NCBI GenBank assembly: GCA_003152325.1 | Contig: PLZX01000336.1 | Span: forward strand, 13,177-45,511 | DNA length: 32,335 bases | Source of the DNA: Bryobacterales bacterium | Lineage (GTDB): Bacteria; Acidobacteriota; Terriglobia; Bryobacterales; Bryobacteraceae | Reading direction: 5' to 3' | Made by a program: the position numbers and the translations under genes | Part shown: one piece after another, positions 7,401 through 15,633 of the stretch | How the letters are laid out: each line of letters begins with the position of its first letter | Numbering within the stretch: the first letter of the stretch is position 1 | The notes under the pieces: model-generated | Databases searched by the model: none | What the model was told of the DNA's origin: nothing | What the model saw: the letters and a program-made list of their open reading frames with translations, nothing else

Positions 7401-8798
7401 ATGATTCGAACCCGTCCACATCTCATATTCGCTCTCATGCTCGGTGCTGCGGCTGCTTTCGCGCAGCGGGGCCCGGAGATCCCCCAGCAACTGACGTTTA
7501 CGCCGTATCACGCCAGCGGCATCTACGACATCAGCGAAACCGTCGGCTGGACCGTTGCGCCAGGTCCGGTAACGCCCACCTATCTATATAAGTGGACGAT
7601 TCGCCGCAACAACGCCGTGGTTCTCAAGGAGGGCAAGCTGGACCTTTCCGCAGGCAATGACAAGATCGAAATCGCCGGGGATCAGCCCGAAATGATCTAT
7701 GTCGCGGTGGAAGCATACGCGAACCTCGGCGGCGAGGTGTCGCCCCTGCCCGCCGCTCCTACACCCCAGGATGCCGCCGCTGGCCGGGGCCGCGGCGCCG
7801 CGCCCCGTTTTGTGGGCGGCAACACCGGCCGCAATAACGGGATTTACGCGGTCGGCGCCGCCGTCGCGCCGCTGAAGATCGGGCTTTCGACGCCGCGGCC
7901 CGCCGACTTCGATTCCTTCTGGGATGCCAAGCTCGCGGCTCAAGCCAAAATCCCGATCAACCCCGTCCTGACAGCGGTCCAAACCGATGTCCCTGGAGTT
8001 GAGTTGAGCATGTTCGTCCTCGATGCTCTCGGCTCGAAAACCCACGGCTACCTGGCCAAGCCTACCGAGGATGGAAAGTTCCCGGCGGTCATACAACTGC
8101 AGTACGCCGGCGTGTATGCGTTGAATGCTCGTGGAGCCGCGCAGCGCGCCGCCGAGGGCTGGCTCATGATCAACGTCGATTCACACGACAAGCTGCCGTC
8201 GGATCCATCCGGAGATATCCCGCGGGGCTATCAGGCCGTCGGCAACACCGACCGCGAAGAATCGTACTTTCTCAACATGTATCTGCGGGACTCCCGGGCG
8301 CTGGATTACCTGCTGACGCGGCCCGACTGGGATGGCGAAACCATCGTTCTGACCGGAGGCAGCATGGGCGGCCAACAGAGCATCGTTCTCGCCGGCCTGC
8401 GGCCCGAAAAAATAACCGCGGCGCTGGTCTGCGTGCCGGCCGGTGCCGATACCAACGGCGATCTGCACGGCCGGAAGGCCGGCTACCCCAACTGGCCATC
8501 GGACAACCCCGACGTGATGAAGACCGCGCTCTACTTCGATACCGTCAATTTCGCTTCGCGCATCAAGGCGCCGGTAATGGCAGGTATGGGCTTCATCGAT
8601 ACTACATCGCCGCCCGCCGGGGTCTGGACGATGCTCAATCAGATCCCCGTCCCCAAAGAACCGTTGCCCATGATAGAGTCCGACCACGACAACTTTACGC
8701 CCGACAAAGGACGGGCCTGCCCCGCGAGGACGCGGGAAATACTGGATCAGTTGGTGAAGGGCGGTGAGTACAAGCCCACGGCGTCAAGTCCTAAATGA
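7401..8798 (+). CDS. Secreted alpha/beta hydrolase, acetyl xylan esterase (AXE1/CE7)-like
   Basis: This 465-residue protein is predicted to deacetylate xylan or xylo-oligosaccharides in the periplasm or outside. A signal peptide covers about residues 1-22. A beta-sandwich N-terminal domain (about 28-112) is followed by a Gly/Arg/Ala-rich linker (AAAGRGRGAAPRFVGG, about 126-141). The hydrolase domain begins at RPADFDSFWDAKL. Its catalytic triad appears as S321 in GGSMGG, D400 in GFIDTTSPP and H429 in ESDHDNF. The order and the SPP after the aspartate fit the AXE1 family (compare cephalosporin-C deacetylase/acetyl xylan esterase). It is longer than classical members because of the N-terminal domain. 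The GH3 gene follows on the same strand 87 bases later, probably in one transcript. Its 3' end has a frameshifted copy at about 31130-31240. Confidence 0.85.
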   Translation: MIRTRPHLIFALMLGAAAAFAQRGPEIPQQLTFTPYHASGIYDISETVGWTVAPGPVTPTYLYKWTIRRNNAVVLKEGKLDLSAGNDKIEIAGDQPEMIYVAVEAYANLGGEVSPLPAAPTPQDAAAGRGRGAAPRFVGGNTGRNNGIYAVGAAVAPLKIGLSTPRPADFDSFWDAKLAAQAKIPINPVLTAVQTDVPGVELSMFVLDALGSKTHGYLAKPTEDGKFPAVIQLQYAGVYALNARGAAQRAAEGWLMINVDSHDKLPSDPSGDIPRGYQAVGNTDREESYFLNMYLRDSRALDYLLTRPDWDGETIVLTGGSMGGQQSIVLAGLRPEKITAALVCVPAGADTNGDLHGRKAGYPNWPSDNPDVMKTALYFDTVNFASRIKAPVMAGMGFIDTTSPPAGVWTMLNQIPVPKEPLPMIESDHDNFTPDKGRACPARTREILDQLVKGGEYKPTASSPK

Positions 8799-8885
8799 GA
8801 AAGGCCATTCGGTGACAGCCCTATGAAATGCGCTTTTTTAGCTCCCTTCGCGCGGCGCGCGGTGCAAGAGTACCCTCGGATAAAC

Positions 8886-11726
8886 ATGTTCACCTGGCGT
8901 ACCTCCTGTGGCGGGCGTGCAGTTTTGGCCGCCGGTCTGATATTTCTAAGTTGCGTGGGCCCGGCCGCGGCCCAGCAGCAGGGCGCCGCCTCGCTCCCGT
9001 TCATGAACCCGTCGTTGACGCTCGACCAGCGCGTGGACGACCTCGTTTCGCGTCTCACCATCGAAGAGAAGGCCGGGCAGATGATCAACACAGCCGCCGC
9101 CATCCCGCGTCTGCAGATCCCCGCCTATAACTGGTGGAATGAGGCCCTGCACGGGCTGGTTTCGGGCAACGTCACCGTCTTCCCGCAGGTGATCGGCCTG
9201 GGCGCGACCTTCAACTCGGCCTTGATCAAGCAGATGAGCACCGTGATCAGCACCGAAGCGCGCGCGCGCTACAACCAATCCCGGCAACAGCAGCAGGCCG
9301 GTGGAGCGGCACCCGGCCGCGGCGCTGGTCTGGATTTCTGGGCGCCCAACATCAACATCTTCCGCGATCCGCGCTGGGGCCGCGGCCAGGAAACCTACGG
9401 CGAGGATCCGTTCCTCACCGCGCGCATGGGCGTATCTTTCGTCCAGGGCATGCAGGGCGATGATCCGAAGTACTTCAAGACGGTTTCCACGCCGAAGCAC
9501 TTCGCCGTGCACAGCGGTCCGGAACCCACCCGCCATTTCTCGGACGTGAGCGTTTCCCTGCACGACATAGAAGACACCTACCTGCCGGCGTTCCGCGCCA
9601 CCGTCGTGGAAGGCAAGGCGGACTCGGTGATGTGCGCCTATAACCGCATCAACGGCGAAGCGGCCTGCTCCAGCAAGTTCCTCCTGCAGGACACGCTGCG
9701 CGACGCCTGGAACTTCAAAGGCTACGTGGTTTCCGACTGCGGCGCGATCTCCGACATCTATAAGAAGCCGGGCATCGGCCACCACATCGTGAACACGCTG
9801 GCCGAAGCCGCAGCCCTTTCGTTGAAGACCGGCACGGACAGTGATTGCGTCTGGCAGACAAACGACGTTCCCGCGTACCTGGAAGCCATGCAGAAGGGCC
9901 TCATCAGCCAGCAGGAAGTGGACGTCAACCTGAAGCGCCTCTTCAAGGCCCGCTTCCAGTTGGGCATGTTCGATCCGCCCGAGATCGTTCCGTACTCGAA
10001 GATCTCCCCCAATGAGGTGGACACGCCGGAACACCGCGCACTGGCGCTGAACGTCTCCCGCCAGGCCATGGTGCTGCTGAAGAACGACGGCATCCTGCCG
10101 CTCAAGTCCAGCGTGAAGACCATCGCCGTCGTGGGGCCGCTTGCTGATAACGAAACCGTACTGCGCGGCAACTACAGCGGCACGCCGAGCCATTCCACGA
10201 CCATCCTAGACGGCATCCGCAAACAGTTCTCCGGCGCCACCGTCACTTACACACCGGGCACCAAGTTTTTGCGCAACGCCGTCATCATTCCGACGTCGGC
10301 CCTCAAGACCGCCTCCGGCCAGCCGGGAGTGGACGCCGTGTACTTCAACAACAAGACCCTCTCCGGCCAACCCGCAGCCAGCCGCGTGGAACAGCAGATC
10401 GGCACCGCGCCGATGGGCTTCGGCGGCGGACGCGGCGCCGGGCAACCGGCTCCCCGCCTGCCGGCGGAAGTGAATACCAGCGGCGATTTCTCCGGCCGTT
10501 GGACCGCTACCCTCACCGCGCCGGAAACCGGCAAGTGCGAGTTCAGCATTAGCGGTAACGGCGGCGTGCGCATCAGCATTGACGGGAAGCAAGTCGTCAA
10601 CGACTGGGTGCAGCGCGCCCCTGCCGGCCGCGGCGCGGCATTCGGCGGTCCAGGCCTGCAGGAACGCACGTCCGAAATCAGCTTTGAAAAAGGCAAGACC
10701 TACAACCTGGTCGTGGAGTTCTTTCGCGATGCCGCTGAAGCCACGGCGCAGACCAACGCCTCCGCCGCTGCCAATGCCGCAGCCGTCATTGCGGCGGCCG
10801 GCGGACCGGGCCGCGGCGGCGCCGCGCCGGTCACCGGCCCCACGCTGAACTGGAACTACGGCTACGATCCCGAAGCGGCCCTCAACGCCGCCCAAAAGGC
10901 GGATATCGTGGTCGCGGTGGTCGGCATCACTTCGCAATTGGAAGGCGAACAGGGCAACACCCGCGGGGAGTTGCCGGAAGGCTTCCAGGGCGGCGACCGC
11001 ACCGTCCTCGATCTGCCGAAGGATGAAGAGGTTCTTCTCCAAGCCATGAAGACCGCCGGCAAGCCGCTCATCGTCACCCTCGTCAACGGCAGCGCCATGG
11101 CGGTCAATTGGGCCGACCAGAACGCCAACGCCATCCTGGAAGCCTGGTATCCGGGCGAAGATGGCGGCCAGGCGGTGGCCGAAACCCTCGCCGGCGTGAA
11201 TAACCCGGCCGGCCGCCTTCCGCTCACCTTCTACAAGGGCCTGGCGGACCTGACACCCTTCTCCGACTACAACATGACGAACCGTACCTACCGCTATTAC
11301 CAAGGTACGCCGCTCTATCCGTTCGGCTACGGCCTGAGCTACTCGAAGTTTGAGTACAGCAACCTGAAACTCTCCGCCGACACCCTACAGGCGGGTTCCG
11401 ACCTCACTGTGGAAGTGGATGTGAAGAACGTCAGTTCCATCCCGGGCGATGAAGTGGCGCAGCTCTATCTGGTGTTCCCGAAGGTACCAGGCGCTCCGCT
11501 GCGCGCGCTGCGGGGGCTCGAACGGGTCAGCATTCCCGCCGGCCAGTCCAAGCACGTGAGGTTCACTCTGAACCCGCGGGATCTGAGCTGTGTCAGCGAA
11601 GATGGCGAAACCCGCGTGGCCCCGGGTGCCTACAAGGTGTTCGTGGGCGGCGGACAGCCGAACACCAAGGCCCCCGGCAAGGAAGTCGCCCTCACCATCC
11701 AGGGCGAACAGAAGCTGCCACGGTAA
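8886..11726 (+). CDS. Secreted GH3 beta-xylosidase/beta-glucosidase with PA14 insert
   Basis: From the ATG at 8886 this is 946 residues. The frame is open to an ATG at 8823, but a clean signal peptide (MFTWRTSCGGRAVLAAGLIF and on to AAAQ) begins at 8886, so I prefer that start. The N-terminal barrel has the xylosidase-like IPAYNWWNEALHG, KHFAVHSGPEPTRH and the nucleophile aspartate in GYVVSDCGAI (D284). The second domain (from about 385) carries a PA14-type insert (about 480-620, including SGRWTATLTAPETGKCEF and VRISIDGKQVVNDW). A Fn3-like C-terminal domain follows the LYPFGYGLSY motif. Several Gly/Arg/Ala-rich stretches interrupt it (near 140, 512, 580 and 640). The WWNEALHG type suggests beta-xylosidase, but beta-glucosidase is possible. 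It acts on oligosaccharides released by the neighbouring enzymes. Confidence 0.92.
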   Translation: MFTWRTSCGGRAVLAAGLIFLSCVGPAAAQQQGAASLPFMNPSLTLDQRVDDLVSRLTIEEKAGQMINTAAAIPRLQIPAYNWWNEALHGLVSGNVTVFPQVIGLGATFNSALIKQMSTVISTEARARYNQSRQQQQAGGAAPGRGAGLDFWAPNINIFRDPRWGRGQETYGEDPFLTARMGVSFVQGMQGDDPKYFKTVSTPKHFAVHSGPEPTRHFSDVSVSLHDIEDTYLPAFRATVVEGKADSVMCAYNRINGEAACSSKFLLQDTLRDAWNFKGYVVSDCGAISDIYKKPGIGHHIVNTLAEAAALSLKTGTDSDCVWQTNDVPAYLEAMQKGLISQQEVDVNLKRLFKARFQLGMFDPPEIVPYSKISPNEVDTPEHRALALNVSRQAMVLLKNDGILPLKSSVKTIAVVGPLADNETVLRGNYSGTPSHSTTILDGIRKQFSGATVTYTPGTKFLRNAVIIPTSALKTASGQPGVDAVYFNNKTLSGQPAASRVEQQIGTAPMGFGGGRGAGQPAPRLPAEVNTSGDFSGRWTATLTAPETGKCEFSISGNGGVRISIDGKQVVNDWVQRAPAGRGAAFGGPGLQERTSEISFEKGKTYNLVVEFFRDAAEATAQTNASAAANAAAVIAAAGGPGRGGAAPVTGPTLNWNYGYDPEAALNAAQKADIVVAVVGITSQLEGEQGNTRGELPEGFQGGDRTVLDLPKDEEVLLQAMKTAGKPLIVTLVNGSAMAVNWADQNANAILEAWYPGEDGGQAVAETLAGVNNPAGRLPLTFYKGLADLTPFSDYNMTNRTYRYYQGTPLYPFGYGLSYSKFEYSNLKLSADTLQAGSDLTVEVDVKNVSSIPGDEVAQLYLVFPKVPGAPLRALRGLERVSIPAGQSKHVRFTLNPRDLSCVSEDGETRVAPGAYKVFVGGGQPNTKAPGKEVALTIQGEQKLPR

Positions 11727-11821
11727 GCACCAACTGTCAACGGGTAGGTTGTAAGCATAATGGCCTGGCTCAATGCAACGCATCGGTCTGGGTGAACCGA
11801 GTGGTCATCCATACTGACAAT

Positions 11822-11844
11822 CCGGGTCCCTCGACGGATCCCGG
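11822..11844 (+). other. Short hairpin in the leader of the RraA-like gene
   Basis: CCGGGTCC and GGATCCCGG pair around a 6-base loop, with one bulged A. The hairpin ends about 20 bases before the ATG at 11866, directly ahead of a purine-rich GGGAGGGG. There is no T-run, so it is not a standard terminator. It could affect translation or be fortuitous. Confidence 0.35.
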
Positions 11845-11865
11845 TGGGAGGGGTAGGCAAAAGAA

Positions 11866-12603
11866 ATGCACCGAACGATTCGCAATAACGGTTGTCTCGC
11901 GATGATCGCGGCTTGGTCGCTGGCGTTGCTCACCATGCCAGCCGCCAAAGCCCAGATGTTCTCCTGGACCAAGGAAGAGATGGTCGAATACACCAAAGCC
12001 TGGACGGGCGAACGCTTCCCCGACGGGCGGCCCAAAGTTCCAGACAGTTGGCTCGAACGCGCCAAGGGAATGTCACAGGAAGAAGTGATCATTCCGGGCT
12101 GCCGAGGCGGCGGCCCGGCAAACATCTCCAGCTACACCCAGTACGATGGAAATTTCAGGGTGTTGCACCCGGAACTGAAGATGGCCGGCCGGGTGGTGAC
12201 GGCAATGTACATGCCGACTCGCGCCGATATCGATACCATCCTTTTCGCCAAGGCTCGCGACAAGGGTGTTGCCCTGACGAACCAGTGGCCGATCGACCAA
12301 TTGCAGGCCGGGGACGTCCTTGTGATCGATCTCTATGGCAAGGTGGAGAGCGGCGGCATCATCGGCGACAACCTTTACTACTACATCATGAAGGCGACGA
12401 AGGGCGGCGGCCTGGTGATCAACGGATCCATACGCGATCTGGAAGGTATCAGCGAAATCAGGCTGCCGGCATACGTCCGCACCCTCACGCCGACATGGTT
12501 CGGCGGATCGACCCTATACGGCTACAACGTGCCCGTGCGTATGGGTAATGTGGTGGTGATGCCGCGGCCACCATGTGGCGGCGATACGCCGAGGCGGACC
12601 TGA
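11866..12603 (+). pseudogene. RraA-family protein with signal peptide, 3' end lost
   Basis: The 245-codon frame starts with a signal-like segment (to about residue 30, AAKAQ). It then shows an RraA/HMG-aldolase-like fold: VALTNQWPIDQLQAGDVLVIDLYGK written as GVALTNQWPIDQLQAGDVL then VIDLYGK, GGIIGDNL (163-170) and GGLVINGSIRD, with the conserved R190 and D191 that bind substrate and metal. After MGNVVVMP (residue 233) the expected continuation, normally GDVVLGDREGV and about 40-60 more residues, is absent. Instead the frame reads PPCGGDTPRRT and stops. The sequence from about 12560 belongs in another frame to a Nif3-like tail. I infer a deletion that removed the RraA 3' end. The core might still fold, but the truncation makes function doubtful. 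Confidence 0.7.
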
Positions 12604-12812
12604 TGATCGCTGGCGAGGTACGCGAATGGGAGAACACATATTACGCCGCCGACATCTTCAGCGCAGGCGAGAAGCGCGGACTGGTGACGGTCGGCCGCGT
12701 GGTTTCGGAAGATCCCGGAATGCGCGCGTGTGCCGCCTGGTTGAAAGCAGTGGTGAAGGAAGTGCCGGCGCAATGGATCAGCGCCGGCGACCTCTATTGG
12801 AGGGCGATCTGA
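12549..12812 (+). pseudogene. C-terminal remnant of a Nif3-like gene
   Basis: The frame is open from 12549 to the TGA at 12810-12812. From YAEADLMIAGEVREWE (about 12585) it matches the tail of the intact gene downstream: LMIAGE against VVIGGE, GLVTVGRVVSEDPGM against GLVMLGHVVSEQPGM, and VPAQWISAGDLYW against VPIEFVPAEEPFW. The N-terminal three quarters are missing. The metal-ligand histidine of the intact copy (LGHVVSE) is arginine here (VGRVVSE). The ATG at 12573 has no ribosome binding site and is not a family start. The fragment overlaps the truncated RraA gene in a different frame. Its own stop overlaps the next gene's ATG (TGATG), which keeps the old operon spacing. Confidence 0.75.
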
Positions 12813-13594
12813 TGACGGCGCGGGAAATAGTGGACCTGATTAAAAAGAATTCCGGGATTACGTGGAATGAGCGGTCTATCCGCGACACCTTCAAAATGGG
12901 CGACCCGGATGCCCAGGTCAAGGGCATCGCCACCACCATGATAACGACCTTCGACATGCTGAGGCGCGCCAACCAGGCAGGTCTGAACTTTGTGATCACC
13001 CACGAGGATACCTGGTGGAACGATCCCGATGTCACCAAAGACCTCACCGCGGACCCGCTTTACCTCAAGAAGGCGGAGTTTATCCAGAAGAGCGGCATGG
13101 TCATCTGGCGCAACCACGACGGCATGCACGCCATGAAGCAGGACTATACCGTGACGGCGACGCTGCGGGCGATCGGCCTCAAGGGTGGAGAGACTTCCAG
13201 CATGCGAGCTCCGGTGCTCCCGTTCCCGGAGACAACGCTGGGCCAGTTCGCTTCGCAGGTCAAGCGAGTCAGCGGAATCCGCACCATCCGTTGTGTGGGC
13301 GATCCGAAAGCGAAGGTGGGCAAGGCGCTTTTTGGGCCCGGCTATGCCACTCCGCGCATGACTCCCGACACCGACGTCGTGATCGGCGGCGAGCAGCAGG
13401 AAGCCGACGGCGGCTTCGACAATGTCGAGTACGTGGCCGACGCCGCGTCGCTGGGTATTCCAAAAGGTCTTGTCATGCTGGGGCACGTTGTGTCGGAGCA
13501 GCCCGGCATGGAAGATTTCGCCAAGTTCCTGCAGACCTTCATCAAGGGCGTCCCGATTGAATTCGTGCCGGCGGAAGAGCCGTTCTGGACATAG
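12812..13594 (+). CDS. Nif3-like (DUF34) putative metal-dependent protein
   Basis: This 260-residue cytoplasmic protein belongs, by motif, to the Nif3/DUF34 family of dinuclear-metal proteins whose biochemical role is unsettled. Visible metal-site motifs are FVITHED (H64, E65), WRNHDGMH (H102, H106), VIGGEQQE (E194) and MLGHVVSEQPGM (H225, E229). The start is ATG 12812, with GGAGGG 7 bases upstream and a one-base overlap with the stop of the preceding remnant. A longer in-frame extension to 12575 only reads the remnant antiphase and is rejected. The gene seems complete. It follows an RraA-like gene, and the pair may handle an organic-acid or sugar-derived intermediate, but this is inference from proximity alone. 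No signal peptide is present. Confidence 0.8.
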   Translation: MTAREIVDLIKKNSGITWNERSIRDTFKMGDPDAQVKGIATTMITTFDMLRRANQAGLNFVITHEDTWWNDPDVTKDLTADPLYLKKAEFIQKSGMVIWRNHDGMHAMKQDYTVTATLRAIGLKGGETSSMRAPVLPFPETTLGQFASQVKRVSGIRTIRCVGDPKAKVGKALFGPGYATPRMTPDTDVVIGGEQQEADGGFDNVEYVADAASLGIPKGLVMLGHVVSEQPGMEDFAKFLQTFIKGVPIEFVPAEEPFWT

Positions 13595-13672
13595 TCACCA
13601 CGCAGCTCAAGGAACCGCAGCACTGCAACTGTCGCTTCGGATAGAATACTTGGAACGACGTCTGGAGGGACC

Positions 13673-15586
13673 GTGTCGCTGTTCCTGCGCTGCGTTATGA
13701 TACTGCCGCTCGTAACCCTAGGGGTACGCGCTCAGTTTGCCGGCAGCCAGCAGTGCCAAACGTGCCACCCCGACCAGTTCACAGCGCAAGCGAAGTCGGG
13801 GCACGCGCGTGCATTGGCGCCTGCAACACCCGGCAGCCCCGGCGAGTGGGCGTTTGGGGCGGGACGGAAAGCGATTACGTACGTCAGCCAGACTGACGAG
13901 GAAACATACGCCGAGCGGGCGGCTTCGTACTACGCGTCCTCCAAGTCAATGGGCGTGACTCCCGGGCATCAGGCCGGCATCGACCTGGCCTATCCTACCT
14001 TCGCGCCGTCCAAATCGGCTATGCGGTGCTTCCGCTGCCACTCCACGGGTAATCTGACACTTTCGGCCGGTTTTGCGCTGCGCCCGGCCGAGAACGGAAT
14101 CCACTGCGAGGCGTGCCACGGGCCGGGCGCGGCGCACGTGGCAGCGGGCGGCGGCGCCGCCACAATTCGAAATCCGAGACGCCGCAACGCGGTCGAAATC
14201 AACGAATTCTGCGGGACCTGTCATCGCAAGCCGCCGGAAGCTGGTGACGAGAAGGACTGGATGAATCCCTGGAACGTGCGCCATCAGCCGGCTTCGCTGA
14301 GCCAGGCGGTCTGTTTCCGGAAGAGTGCAGGCGGCCTGTCATGCCTGACCTGCCACGATCCGCATGCCCCTCTCAACACGTCCAACAAGGCTTATGACCT
14401 ACGTTGCTCTCAGTGCCATCACGAAGTGCGTCATCGGACTGCCACCGCCGGGGCGTCGTGCGTGACGTGCCATATGCCGCAAGTACAGGCGACGCCGGAA
14501 CTCCAGTTCACGAACCACTGGATCGGCATTTATACCAAAACCAATTTCCTCCTGCCTGTGGCCCGGCCGGACCGCAGCGTCCCGCCTCTCGTGTTGCCAC
14601 CCACCGCGGAAGGCAAACTCGTGCCACCCAACGCCCCCTCCACTCTGCGTCCTCTGTTTGCACAAGCCGTTACCGAACGCGAGAAAGCGCTCGGTCCGGG
14701 AGACGCGAAAGTGGCTCACAGCCTGAAGGCGCAGGGGCTGTTTCTCAGAGAAACGGGCGACCCGGGGGCGGCCGCACTTCCGCTACGCCGCGCGATGGAT
14801 ATCGACCGGCGCAACAGTGACCGCGAGCTGTTCGAGGTGGAAGAGGCGCTTGCGCAAGTGCTGGTTCTCGCGGGCAACCGCCGGGAAGCCTCCGAATTGT
14901 TCCAGCAAGCGGCCACCGGCGCCGACCTGCAGGTCTCGGCACGAAGTTACGCCAGCCTGGCGGGGCTCGATCCCGCCCGCGCCGACTCGTACTATACGAG
15001 AGCGCTTGAGGCGGAGGAAAAGATTGACGGGCCGGACCACCCGCGGGTTGCGCTCCTGCTCAACAGCCTCGCCCTGGCTCTGGAACAGAAAGAGAACTTC
15101 CGGGACGCCGAGCCGCTGTTGCGGCGCGCCCTGTCGATTCAACGCAAGGCGCTCGGGCCGTCTCACTTCGATACTGCCGGTACTCTGGTCAACCTGGGGA
15201 GCCTGCTCCAAAACCAGCATCGCGTCGCGGAATCGGAGCGTCTGGAACGTGAGGCCATTGGCATTTTGGAGCAGGTGCGTCCACAGAGCGTCGAATTGGC
15301 TACGGCCTGCACCAACCTGGCGGACCTTCTGTCCAATCAGCAAGACGCCTCCGCCTCAGCCGCGTTGCTGCGGCGAGCTCTTGCGATTGACGAAGCCATT
15401 TACGGAACCGACGACCCGGAGGTCGCAGTCGATCTGACGAATCTTGGAGAATTGCTGAAGGGGCATGGGCAGGCCGCGGCGGCTCGCTCGCCACTGCTGC
15501 GTGCGCTGGCAATCTACGAAAAACGCCTCGGCCCCGATAGTCCGCAGGCTCGGGACGTACGAGAGAGTTTGCGGCATCTCCAGTGA
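13673..15586 (+). CDS. Secreted seven-haem cytochrome c with C-terminal TPR domain
   Basis: This 637-residue protein starts at GTG 13673, preceded by GGAGGGA. An ATG eight codons later has no ribosome binding site. A signal peptide (to about residue 20) exports it. Seven CxxCH haem-binding motifs are at residues 28, 119, 145, 180, 224, 245 and 263: CQTCH, CFRCH, CEACH, CGTCH, CLTCH, CSQCH and CVTCH. The haem part resembles cytochrome c554/NrfA-type multihaem folds. From about 325 to the end there are tetratricopeptide repeats of the kinesin-light-chain kind, with repeated A-LLRRAL-I-EK-LG-P units. It is likely a periplasmic electron carrier with a protein-docking surface. The UnbV/VCBS gene follows 47 bases later on the same strand. 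The electron donor and acceptor cannot be told. Confidence 0.88.
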   Translation: MSLFLRCVMILPLVTLGVRAQFAGSQQCQTCHPDQFTAQAKSGHARALAPATPGSPGEWAFGAGRKAITYVSQTDEETYAERAASYYASSKSMGVTPGHQAGIDLAYPTFAPSKSAMRCFRCHSTGNLTLSAGFALRPAENGIHCEACHGPGAAHVAAGGGAATIRNPRRRNAVEINEFCGTCHRKPPEAGDEKDWMNPWNVRHQPASLSQAVCFRKSAGGLSCLTCHDPHAPLNTSNKAYDLRCSQCHHEVRHRTATAGASCVTCHMPQVQATPELQFTNHWIGIYTKTNFLLPVARPDRSVPPLVLPPTAEGKLVPPNAPSTLRPLFAQAVTEREKALGPGDAKVAHSLKAQGLFLRETGDPGAAALPLRRAMDIDRRNSDRELFEVEEALAQVLVLAGNRREASELFQQAATGADLQVSARSYASLAGLDPARADSYYTRALEAEEKIDGPDHPRVALLLNSLALALEQKENFRDAEPLLRRALSIQRKALGPSHFDTAGTLVNLGSLLQNQHRVAESERLEREAIGILEQVRPQSVELATACTNLADLLSNQQDASASAALLRRALAIDEAIYGTDDPEVAVDLTNLGELLKGHGQAAAARSPLLRALAIYEKRLGPDSPQARDVRESLRHLQ

Positions 15587-15633
15587 GAGGAGAGCAACCG
15601 GCCGCTCCGATTTGAGGCGAGTAGAATGACCCT

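Noticed and set aside
8832-8840. A run of six T near 8835 as a terminator after the esterase at 7401
   Set aside because: No stable GC-rich stem precedes it, and the GH3 gene follows closely on the same strand.
8823-8885. An upstream ATG for the GH3 gene at 8823
   Set aside because: The 21 extra residues would sit in front of a proper signal peptide, and no ribosome binding site supports 8823 over 8886.
8946-10193. A 415-codon antisense frame within the GH3 gene, and similar frames in the receptor gene (20268-21620) and the UnbV gene (15694-16743)
   Set aside because: These are shadows of strongly supported genes and show repetitive valine/arginine/aspartate composition without any fold signature.
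12575-12811. A 79-residue N-terminal extension of the intact Nif3-like protein
   Set aside because: It is an antiphase reading of the Nif3 remnant; the ATG at 12812 has GGAGGG and gives the family's normal start.
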